Positions 1 through 5,302 of a DNA stretch of 5,302 nucleotides are shown here, in pieces (positions within the stretch are counted from its first letter, which is position 1; each line of letters opens with the position of its first letter). Below the pieces are notes generated by a model that made no database searches, was not told where the DNA came from, and worked only from the letters and a program-made list of their open reading frames with translations. Made by a program: the position numbers and the translations under genes. This DNA comes from Planctomycetota bacterium. GTDB lineage: Bacteria > Planctomycetota > SZUA-567. The stretch is taken from assembly GCA_020861125.1 (NCBI GenBank), contig JAJBSZ010000074.1, positions 1-5,302 on the forward strand, in the 5' to 3' direction.

Positions 1-472
1 CCGCCAGCAGGTCCACATGCATGGTGCTGCCGCCGCTGCCGCACAGGGCGCGCAGGAATACCCGGCCGAGGCAGGTGTCGAAGTCGCCGCATTTCTCGGC
101 CGGGATCGCCCCTCGCCAGGCCAGGAAGGTGCGTCCCGACAGGTCCAGGGCGATCCGCGCCAGCGCCTCGTCCATCGGCAGGAGCATCTGGCCGTAGCGG
201 ACGATGCCCGCCTTGTCGCCAAGGGCTTCCGCCAGGGCCCGGCCGAGACAGATGCCGGTGTCCTCCACCGTGTGGTGGGCGTCGACGCCGATGTCACCGG
301 TGGCGTCGACCTGGAGGTCGAACAGGGCGTGCCGGGTGAGGAGCGTGAGCATGTGGTCAAAAAACTCGACGCCGGTGGCGATGCGGGCTTCGCCGGTGCC
401 GTCCAGATCCAGGGCCAGGCGGATTCGGGTCTCGCCGGTGTGGCGCTCGATGGTTGCCGTGCGTGGGGTCAT
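1..472 (-). CDS. hisB: Imidazoleglycerol-phosphate dehydratase, partial (C-terminus off the left edge)
   Basis: This enzyme dehydrates imidazole glycerol phosphate to imidazole acetol phosphate in cytoplasmic histidine biosynthesis. The visible 157 residues carry the family signatures: FFDHM at about 37-41, the metal-binding DAHHTVED at 64-71, and PMDEALARIALDLSGR at about 99-114. The usual family length is roughly 195-200 residues, so about 40 C-terminal residues, including the second HHxxE metal motif, lie outside the window. The ATG at 472-470 is preceded by a strong AAGGAGG (488-482) at 9-nt spacing. An in-frame GTG at 481-479 abuts that Shine-Dalgarno sequence and is therefore unlikely to be the start. 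The gene begins 18 bp after the stop of the cyclodeaminase gene, and its Shine-Dalgarno lies in that gap, so the two are probably one transcript. It is monofunctional as far as seen: there is no N-terminal phosphatase domain as in the enterobacterial fused HisB. Confidence 0.96.
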   Translation of the reverse strand, partial: MTPRTATIERHTGETRIRLALDLDGTGEARIATGVEFFDHMLTLLTRHALFDLQVDATGDIGVDAHHTVEDTGICLGRALAEALGDKAGIVRYGQMLLPMDEALARIALDLSGRTFLAWRGAIPAEKCGDFDTCLGRVFLRALCGSGGSTMHVDLLA

Positions 473-490
473 GGGCCGCACCCTCCTTTT

Positions 491-1126
491 TCAGGCGCTG
501 CCGCAGCGCCGGGCGACAATGTCGGAAACCTCGGCGGCGGCCGATACCACCGTCATCATGATTTCGCCGGCCTCCCGCTCCACCGTCCGCGCTTCCACCG
601 TCCGCAACTGGCTGGAATTCACCAGCACGTTGACCCGGGCGGCGCGAGCGGCAGCGTCCAGCATGATGCCCGCCACCTCGACGTCGGAGAGGAGGTTCTG
701 GTTGCCGGCGCCCGCCAGGGACGGCAGCAGTTCCGCCGCGCGGTAGCAGTAGCGGAGGACTGCCATCGGCACCTTCATGGATGCCGCCAGCGCCGCGTCC
801 ACCATCTCCTTGCGGTGGGCCTTGTCCGCGTCCGTCTCCTTGGGCAGGCGGTAGGCTTCGGCGATGCCGAGAAACGCGGCGGCGTCGGCGTCCATGGCCT
901 GGCAGAATTCCCGGGTCAGGACCTCCAGTTTGCCGAGGATCTCCCGCATCTCCGTTTCATGCTGGGCGAAGCGCGGTTTTCCGATGGTGAAATTGGCGGC
1001 CATGGCGGCCATGGCCGACCCCAGGGCGCCAGCCAGGGCGGCAATTGCGCCGCCGCCGGGCACCGGCGAGCCGGACCCCGCCTGGGCGAGAAAATCCTTG
1101 ATGCTCAGGTCGCAAAAACTGTCCAT
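491..1126 (-). CDS. Cyclodeaminase/cyclohydrolase family protein (FTCD C-terminal domain type, FchA-like)
   Basis: This 211-residue cytoplasmic protein matches the formiminotransferase-cyclodeaminase C-terminal domain family. Known members convert 5-formimino-THF to 5,10-methenyl-THF plus ammonia, or act as methenyl-THF cyclohydrolases. Visible signatures are the GSGSPVPGGG folate-site loop at about 17-26, an Ala-rich helix after it (about 27-45), and the block GNQNLLSDVEVAGIML at about 141-156 followed by ARVNVLVN (163-170). It is all-helical in composition and about 200 residues long, the normal size for a stand-alone member; no formiminotransferase domain is attached. The ATG at 1126-1124 has AGGAG (1136-1132) 5 nt upstream. 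It is the first gene of a probable pair with hisB, 18 bp downstream. Family assignment is confident. Whether it is a cyclodeaminase or a cyclohydrolase cannot be read from the sequence; the absence of a visible formiminotransferase partner and the anabolic neighbour make a role in formyl/methenyl-THF interconversion a reasonable inference. Confidence 0.93.
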   Translation of the reverse strand: MDSFCDLSIKDFLAQAGSGSPVPGGGAIAALAGALGSAMAAMAANFTIGKPRFAQHETEMREILGKLEVLTREFCQAMDADAAAFLGIAEAYRLPKETDADKAHRKEMVDAALAASMKVPMAVLRYCYRAAELLPSLAGAGNQNLLSDVEVAGIMLDAAARAARVNVLVNSSQLRTVEARTVEREAGEIMMTVVSAAAEVSDIVARRCGSA

Positions 1127-1195
1127 TGTCTCTCCTTTCCCGGCTTCCCGGCGGCCCGTCTGGGGCGGGCGGCGGTGAGGGCGGATGGTGCGGTA
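1127..1195 (-). other. Intergenic gap between the porin-like gene and the cyclodeaminase gene
   Basis: This 69-bp GC-rich gap holds the Shine-Dalgarno sequence of the cyclodeaminase gene and a short inverted repeat (GCCCG, 7-nt loop, CGGGC on the minus strand, about 1154-1170). No run of T follows the repeat, so it is not a convincing intrinsic terminator. No clear -35/-10 pair was found. The cyclodeaminase-hisB pair could therefore be read through from the porin-like gene, or have a promoter I cannot recognise. Confidence 0.4.
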
Positions 1196-2767
1196 TTAAA
1201 AAACCAGTCGACTTCCCAGGTACACCATGGTGGCGGTGCTGGTCTGCCGGTACCGGGTGCCGCCGGTGCCGGCCATGGCCGAGCGCTGCCGCCAGTATTC
1301 GTACTGCCAGCCGCCTTCGAGGGTCAGGCCCGGCGCCAGTTCGTACTCGGCGCCGACGAGAGCCCGGTAGAGGTGGTGGTTCCGGGTATCCCGGTGCCAG
1401 GCGCCGGCGCGCTCGGCCAGCCAGCTCCGATCCTTGACGTGCAGCCATTCCCCCTGCGCCAGCAGGGTGAGAAACGGCGTCACCCGGTAAGCCACGCCGA
1501 CGTCGACGCCGTCGGATCGGACGTGCTTGTTGAAGCCCTGGTTCCAGCCGTGGGCGTATTGGGCATGCACTGACAAGGCGGTGTTCGGCACTTCCAGGGC
1601 TACGCCGATGACAAAGGCCTGTTCGTTGGACCGGGAACCGAAGGCGGGGCCGTCGCCGCTGTCGGCCCACCCCGCCAGAGTCGAATCCCACACCGGGTCG
1701 CGGCTGCCGGAGGCGGCATTGGTGCGAAAATCCCAGCGGTAGGGACTGTCGGCCCAGTAATGCACGCCCCGGGAACGGCTGTGGCGGTTGCGGAAATGGG
1801 TGGTCAGTTCCCAGCCCTCCAGGGGCAGGAAGCTAAACCCGAGCTGCCACGACTGGGGCAATTCGCTTTCGCCCCGGTAGCGGCTGGCCGAGGAGCCGAA
1901 GGTTGCGTACCGGCGCCAGGTTTCCTCCTGAAACAGGGCGGCCTCGAAGCGGTAGATGTCCCGGAGTTCATAGGTAAGGAACAGCGCCGTGGCCGGGTCC
2001 AGCAACCGCGAGGCATGGGGCAGGCGGATGGCGTTGTCCCAGGATTCGGGGCTGGCCAGGTACGACCCGGTGAGGTCCGGCGCGTCCATGAACGACTGGC
2101 CGAGGGGATCGGGCTTGTCGCCGAGGCCGAAGGGCAGTTCCATGATCCCGGCCCGGAGGCCCAAACCGGAGACGCCCGGCTTCAGGAGCTCGACGTAGGC
2201 GGCGTTGATGTTGTCGACGGAGGTGCGCCGTTCGTACTCGGTGCTGACCGGCTGCCCGGGGGTATTGGGATTGGTGCGGCGCGCGATGTTATGAAACCCG
2301 TGGTAGCCATTCAGGTTGATGTCGACGTAGGCCCGCCAGCGGTCGCCGGTACGGACGTCCAGGTCCAGGCGGGCGGTGGCCACCTCCAGACTGCCCAGCC
2401 TGCTGTCGCCGCGGCGGAGAAGGGGCGGCGATTCGCCCGGCCCCGGGTTGCCGAAGGAACTGCGGGAGCCAATGTAGGCCACCCGCACCTCGCCGCCGAT
2501 GGTCACGATGGCGTTTTTGCGCAGGGACACGAAATGCGGCGGCAGTTTTGGGTCCTCGGGCGGACAGTCGGCGGCCATGCGGGTGCGTTCGAGTTCGGCC
2601 TGGACCACTTCCAAGCGGGCGAGGAGATGGCGGAAATCTTCCCCGTCTGCCTCACCGTCCGCCGCGCCGGCCGGCAGGCTGGACAGAGAAAACAGGCAGA
2701 AGCAGGCCAGGACCGCGACCGGCCGGCCTGTCACCCGATAACGGTTCCGCGTCCCATAAGGTGGCAT
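1196..2767 (-). CDS. Porin-like outer-membrane beta-barrel protein
   Basis: This 523-residue protein is predicted to sit in the outer membrane. It has a Sec signal peptide: arginines at 10, 11 and 15, a hydrophobic stretch about 17-31, and a likely cleavage in LPAGA-A near residue 35. A short charged helix at about 44-66, which may form a coiled coil, follows. A long series of alternating beta strands begins near VTIGGEVRVAYI (88-99), includes LRAGIMELPFG (204-214), and ends in VYLGSRLVF with C-terminal Phe, the classic barrel-assembly signal. Aromatic and charged residues dominate, and there are no long hydrophobic helices after the signal. The layout resembles alginate-export-type or phosphate-selective-type porins, but I cannot choose between them and the substrate is unknown. 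The start at 2767 is fixed by the signal peptide and a GGGAG Shine-Dalgarno sequence; the frame is open much further upstream, but only as a shadow of opgH. A lipobox reading (VLAC, 19-22) is less likely because hydrophobic sequence continues beyond the Cys. Confidence 0.85.
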   Translation of the reverse strand: MPPYGTRNRYRVTGRPVAVLACFCLFSLSSLPAGAADGEADGEDFRHLLARLEVVQAELERTRMAADCPPEDPKLPPHFVSLRKNAIVTIGGEVRVAYIGSRSSFGNPGPGESPPLLRRGDSRLGSLEVATARLDLDVRTGDRWRAYVDINLNGYHGFHNIARRTNPNTPGQPVSTEYERRTSVDNINAAYVELLKPGVSGLGLRAGIMELPFGLGDKPDPLGQSFMDAPDLTGSYLASPESWDNAIRLPHASRLLDPATALFLTYELRDIYRFEAALFQEETWRRYATFGSSASRYRGESELPQSWQLGFSFLPLEGWELTTHFRNRHSRSRGVHYWADSPYRWDFRTNAASGSRDPVWDSTLAGWADSGDGPAFGSRSNEQAFVIGVALEVPNTALSVHAQYAHGWNQGFNKHVRSDGVDVGVAYRVTPFLTLLAQGEWLHVKDRSWLAERAGAWHRDTRNHHLYRALVGAEYELAPGLTLEGGWQYEYWRQRSAMAGTGGTRYRQTSTATMVYLGSRLVF

Positions 2768-2771
2768 GGTT

Positions 2772-2776
2772 CTCCC
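2772..2776 (-). promoter_or_regulatory. Ribosome binding site of the porin-like gene
   Basis: GGGAG on the minus strand lies 4 nt before the ATG at 2767. It decides the start, because the reading frame stays open for hundreds of bases upstream and no other in-frame ATG sits close to a Shine-Dalgarno sequence and a signal peptide. Confidence 0.6.
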
Positions 2777-2800
2777 GTCCCCCCCAAGAAGGGAAAGGGT

Positions 2801-2829
2801 ATTGAACCATAATGGGCGGTAAATGGCAA
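2801..2829 (-). promoter_or_regulatory. Possible sigma70-type promoter of the porin-like gene
   Basis: On the minus strand, TTGCCA (2829-2824, 5 of 6 to TTGACA) is separated by 17 nt from TTCAAT (2806-2801, 4 of 6 to TATAAT). It lies in the most AT-rich part of this otherwise GC-rich window, 34 bp upstream of the porin start and downstream of the likely opgH terminator. The spacer contains CCATTATGG (2815-2807), a small inverted repeat that could bind a regulator, though it is too short to be sure. The call rests on position and consensus match only. Confidence 0.4.
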
Positions 2830-2863
2830 GGGCTAACCCCAGACTGAAGGCATATTTCCATGG

Positions 2864-2887
2864 AAAAATAGCGGCCCTGGGCGCCGC
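2864..2887 (-). terminator. opgH: Probable rho-independent terminator after opgH
   Basis: Reading the minus strand, a GC stem GCGGC... wait-free of mismatches pairs as 5'-arm 2887-2883 (GCGGC) with 3'-arm 2875-2871 (GCCGC) around a 7-nt loop, and is followed at once by TATTTTT (2870-2864). It begins 36 bp after the opgH stop codon. The stem is short (5 bp) but wholly G-C, and the T-tract stands out in this GC-rich sequence. The perfect 12-bp palindrome at 2882-2893 overlaps the stem and allows an alternative fold. Confidence 0.45.
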
Positions 2888-2922
2888 GCGGCGGCTGGAC
2901 GGATTATCGGACCCGGGCGCCG

Positions 2923-4998
2923 TCAGGCGACGATGCCCCAGCGGGCCGCCTCCGGGCGGTCCAGAGTCCAGACCCGCCGGTGGAGTTCGGTCAGGCCGTC
3001 CGGGTCCTGAAGGAGGAGATTCTTTTCCGCCGGGGTCAGGCCGTCGGGGCCGGAAGCGAGGGCCTTGGCGATCAGGCCTTCCATCGCCTCCCGTTGGCCG
3101 GCGTCGGGCGTCCGTTTTTGCCGCGCCAGGGACAGGTGCAGGGCAAACACCCGGGGGATGACCACCGCCCGGGTGAAGCCGTCGCCGGGGGGAACCCGGA
3201 ACGGCGAATGCGCCGGCGGCTGGCTGGCGGCGTCGTTCAGGGCCAGGATGACGGCGTCGGGACAGGTGTCCACCGGCGTCAGGAACAGCCCGAGGCGGCC
3301 GGCCCAGTCGCCCACCCGGATCCGGCTCGTCCACACCGACAGGGGCACCGAAATCATGAGGCCGACGACGATGGGGGACAGCCAGAGGAAAAAGCCCCGG
3401 TTCACCAGGAAGATGAAGGCGCCCCAGACCAGGCCGATCACCACGCCCCACCAGTGGAAACGGAGGGCCTGGAGCCAGGTGGTGCTGCGGGCGTCACGGT
3501 TCTGGGTGTTCCAGCGCACGGTGAAGCCGAGGAGGGTGGTGACCACGAACAGGCTGTGGTAGATCATCCGCACCGGCGCCAGCAGGGTGGAGAGGATCAG
3601 CTCGCCGCCCGCGCTCGCCGCCAGGCGCAGGGTGCCGCCAAAGGGGCCGGCGCCCCGCACCATGGTCAGGATGACAGTGAAGAGTTTGGGCAGGAACAGC
3701 AGGGCGGCGGTGCCGCCGAACAGGGCCAGCATGCGTTCGGTGAAGTAGCGCGGCCAGTCGGGAAACAGGGTCGGCGTCTCCGGAAAATACACCGGCAGGG
3801 TGAACAGGGCCACCACCACCTGCACGGTGCTCACCACCAGGAAAAAGAACCAGAGGAGGGCGGAGACATACGACATGATGCCGTTGATGAACAGCGCCCG
3901 GTGGGTGGGGAAAAAGCCCCGGGCCATGACCAGCCGGCTGTGCTGGAGATTGCCCTGGCACCAGCGGCGGTCGCGCACCAGTTCGTCGATGAGGGACGGC
4001 GGGTTTTCCTCGTAGGAGCCGCCCAGTTCGTAGGCGAGCCAAACGCCGTAGCCGGCCCGGCGCATCAGGGCCGCCTCGACGAAATCATGGCTCAGGATAT
4101 GGCCGCCCAGCGGCTTGGGGCCGGGCAGCACCGGCAGGTGGCAGTGGCGCATGAACGGTTCCACCCGGATGATGGCGTTGTGGCCCCAGTACTGGGCGTC
4201 GCCCAGTTGCCAGTAGTGCAGGCCGGCCGCGAACACCGGCCCGTAGAGGTGGTTCGAGAACTGCTGGACCCGGGCGATGAGGGAACGGCTGTTGATGGAC
4301 TTGGGTGCGGTCTGGATGATGCCGATGTCGGGCCGGGCTTCCATGGCCAGCACCAGCCGCACCAGCGTCTCGCCCGCCATCAGGCTGTCGGCGTCGAAGC
4401 AGACCATATAGGGATACCTGCCGCCCCAGCGGCGGCAGAAGTCGGCGATGTTGCCGCTTTTCCCTTTGCGGTTGACCCGGCGGTGCCGGTAGAAGATGTG
4501 GCTGAACGCCCCTTCCTCGCGGCAGAGAGCGTGCCAGGCCTCCTCTTCGTTGATCCAGGCCTCGGGGCTGGTGGAATCGCTCAGGATGAAGATGTCGAAC
4601 CGATTTTCCACCCCCAGAGCCCGGAGGGAACGCCACACCGTGCGCACCCCTTCCGTCACCCGGCGAGCGTCCTCGTTGTAGACGGGAAACAGCAGCGCGG
4701 TGCGGACCGACTCCGGAATGACGGCCCCGTCCGGCACGGCGGCGGTGACGGCAAAGCGGTCGAAACGCCGCAGGGTCAGGAACAGGCCCGCCACCGCGCT
4801 CCAGAACCCCACCGCTATCCAGCCGAACAGCACGGCGAACAGCAGGGTGATGATCCCGTTCAGGACCCGGCCCTCCCGGGCAGGCAGGACGCCGTACATC
4901 ACCACCGCCGCCGCCAGGGACGGGGTCAGGGTGAGAAATAGCAGGGCGCTCCGCCGCCGGAGGGCCGTCAGTTCCCAACGGCCGGCGGGGGCGGTCAT
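2923..4998 (-). CDS. opgH: Osmoregulated periplasmic glucan glucosyltransferase OpgH (MdoH)
   Basis: This 691-residue inner-membrane family 2 glycosyltransferase is predicted to polymerise glucose from UDP-glucose into the backbone of osmoregulated periplasmic glucans. Two N-terminal membrane segments (about 18-38 and 47-76) precede the cytoplasmic catalytic domain. Its motifs are PVYNED (105-110), ILSDS (138-142), FDADS (201-205), SHDFVEAALMRRAG (303-316) and the RDRRWCQGN block (342-350), the counterpart of the processive-GT2 (Q/R)xxRW signature. QTAPKS, YGPVFAAGLHYWQLG and YWGHNAIIRV match E. coli OpgH almost word for word. Further membrane segments lie at about 372-402, 425-447, 464-490, 515-535 and 537-557, then a cytoplasmic tail. 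E. coli OpgH is 847 residues; here the N-terminal region of about 125-130 residues is absent and the C-terminus stops shortly after HRRVWTLDRPE. The ATG at 4998 has GGAG 6 nt upstream and overlaps the upstream stop as ATGA, implying translational coupling. No opgG or opgD is visible. Confidence 0.96.
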   Translation of the reverse strand: MTAPAGRWELTALRRRSALLFLTLTPSLAAAVVMYGVLPAREGRVLNGIITLLFAVLFGWIAVGFWSAVAGLFLTLRRFDRFAVTAAVPDGAVIPESVRTALLFPVYNEDARRVTEGVRTVWRSLRALGVENRFDIFILSDSTSPEAWINEEEAWHALCREEGAFSHIFYRHRRVNRKGKSGNIADFCRRWGGRYPYMVCFDADSLMAGETLVRLVLAMEARPDIGIIQTAPKSINSRSLIARVQQFSNHLYGPVFAAGLHYWQLGDAQYWGHNAIIRVEPFMRHCHLPVLPGPKPLGGHILSHDFVEAALMRRAGYGVWLAYELGGSYEENPPSLIDELVRDRRWCQGNLQHSRLVMARGFFPTHRALFINGIMSYVSALLWFFFLVVSTVQVVVALFTLPVYFPETPTLFPDWPRYFTERMLALFGGTAALLFLPKLFTVILTMVRGAGPFGGTLRLAASAGGELILSTLLAPVRMIYHSLFVVTTLLGFTVRWNTQNRDARSTTWLQALRFHWWGVVIGLVWGAFIFLVNRGFFLWLSPIVVGLMISVPLSVWTSRIRVGDWAGRLGLFLTPVDTCPDAVILALNDAASQPPAHSPFRVPPGDGFTRAVVIPRVFALHLSLARQKRTPDAGQREAMEGLIAKALASGPDGLTPAEKNLLLQDPDGLTELHRRVWTLDRPEAARWGIVA
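2999..3300 (-). other. opgH: Cytoplasmic C-terminal tail of OpgH (region within opgH)
   Basis: This stretch encodes about residues 567-667 of OpgH, beyond the last membrane segment. It contains LFLTPVDTCPDAVI and GDGFTRAVVIPRVFALHLSLAR, which align with the LFLIPEEYSPP and [21 protein letters not shown] segments of the E. coli protein recalled from memory. The tail is therefore conserved in order although the extreme end is shorter. Confidence 0.6.
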
Positions 4999-5302
4999 GC
5001 CTGTCTCCCCCGCCAGGGCAGGATCCAGAGGGCCAGGCAGCCGAGGAGGCCGCCCACCAGGTTCCAGGACAGGCGCACCAGTCCCACCCGCTGGTATCCC
5101 TCCGACACCATGGACCGGCGGAGGACGGCGGGATGACTGAGAAACGCCCGGCCCCCCGCCGCCGGCAGGGGATAGTCGATGGCCCGATCGTGCAGGACGC
5201 GGTGCATGGCGTCCATGGTCTCGGCCACGCCGCCCTCCGGCCCGGCGGCGACGAGGCACTCGTGGGCGATCTCCAGCCCGGCCAGCGGATCGATGTCCAT
5301 GC
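4995..5302 (-). CDS. Unrecognised protein with a C-terminal membrane segment, translationally coupled to opgH (possibly partial)
   Basis: I do not recognise this gene. The visible part is 101 residues from an ATG at 5300, but the window ends there, so the true start and upstream sequence are unknown and the protein may be longer. Residues 1-70 look soluble, with a mixed helical composition (AGLEIAHECL, ETMDAMHRVLHDRAIDYPLP). Residues about 73-96 (GLVRLSWNLVGGLLGCLALW and on to ILPW) form a single hydrophobic segment, ending in the basic tail RGRQA. This suggests an inner-membrane protein whose final segment ends close to the C-terminus. The stop TGA overlaps the opgH ATG as ATGA, so it is almost certainly co-translated with opgH and may act in the same glucan pathway. 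A short weak resemblance, HPAVLRRSM followed by VRLSW, to a stretch of the E. coli OpgH N-terminal region (PEATRSSM then GRFW) is noted but may be chance. It does not look like OpgG, which has no C-terminal membrane segment. Confidence 0.7.
   Translation of the reverse strand, partial: MDIDPLAGLEIAHECLVAAGPEGGVAETMDAMHRVLHDRAIDYPLPAAGGRAFLSHPAVLRRSMVSEGYQRVGLVRLSWNLVGGLLGCLALWILPWRGRQA
5005..5011 (-). promoter_or_regulatory. opgH: Ribosome binding site of opgH
   Basis: GGGGGAG on the minus strand ends 6 nt before the ATG at 4998. It lies inside the last codons of the upstream gene and decides the short opgH start. The same frame is open back to an ATG at 5259, but that extension is Arg/Gly/Pro-rich, unlike any OpgH N-terminus, and overlaps a better-looking coding frame. 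Confidence 0.65.

Noticed and set aside
995..1012. Tandem 9-bp direct repeat GGCGGCCAT x2
   Set aside because: It lies inside the cyclodeaminase gene and simply encodes the repeated Met-Ala-Ala of an Ala-rich helix; two copies are not evidence of a repeat element.
1154..1170. GCCCG/CGGGC inverted repeat after the porin-like gene as a terminator
   Set aside because: The stem is only 5 bp and no T-run follows on the minus strand, so intrinsic termination is not supported.
17..1573. A long plus-strand open frame (518 codons) running opposite three genes
   Set aside because: It crosses hisB, the cyclodeaminase gene and the porin-like gene on the other strand, has no family motif, and is explained by the rarity of stop codons in high-GC sequence.
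2768..3451. In-frame upstream extension of the porin-like protein, up to 228 extra residues
   Set aside because: The extension reads out of frame through the end of opgH and is Pro/Arg/Gly-rich. The start at 2767 has a Shine-Dalgarno sequence and gives a proper signal peptide.
2980..4941. A long plus-strand open frame (653 codons) opposite opgH
   Set aside because: The minus strand encodes an unmistakable OpgH through this whole stretch. The plus-strand product is a low-complexity Gln/Gly/His/Ala-rich shadow with no recognisable motif, as expected opposite a GC-rich gene.
4999..5259. In-frame extension of opgH by 87 codons to an ATG at 5259
   Set aside because: The extension is Arg/Gly/Pro-rich with no resemblance to an OpgH N-terminus, while the alternative frame there encodes a more protein-like sequence. 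The ATG at 4998 has a good ribosome binding site. A frameshift joining the frames cannot be fully excluded.

Overview
The window is a high-GC segment in which every supportable gene lies on the minus strand, so it reads from right to left. It suggests a Gram-negative (diderm) bacterium. The evidence is an OpgH-type osmoregulated periplasmic glucan (OPG) synthase and a signal-peptide-bearing outer-membrane beta-barrel ending in phenylalanine. Taxonomy cannot be fixed further from this sequence; a proteobacterial or desulfuromonad-like lineage is a guess.

Right block (about 5302-2923, minus strand): the tail of an unrecognised protein with one C-terminal membrane segment overlaps by ATGA the start of a 691-residue inner-membrane glucosyltransferase, OpgH/MdoH. 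The glucosyltransferase keeps the catalytic core and membrane segments, but lacks the roughly 125-130-residue N-terminal cytoplasmic region and part of the C-terminal tail of the E. coli protein.

Middle (about 2922-1196, minus strand): a 155-bp intergenic region holds a probable intrinsic terminator for opgH and a plausible sigma70-type promoter. A 523-residue porin-like outer-membrane protein follows, with its own ribosome binding site and signal peptide.

Left block (about 1126-1, minus strand): a stand-alone cyclodeaminase/cyclohydrolase of one-carbon folate metabolism is followed after 18 bp by hisB (imidazoleglycerol-phosphate dehydratase), which runs off the left edge. The two look co-transcribed, placing a folate enzyme at the head of what may be a histidine biosynthesis operon.

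How they work together: the right block makes periplasmic glucans for the envelope, and the porin may belong to the same envelope theme, though only by proximity. The left block couples one-carbon folate chemistry to histidine synthesis. No RNA genes, CRISPR arrays, mobile elements or integrase-type features were seen. The long open frames on the plus strand are GC-driven shadows of the minus-strand genes.
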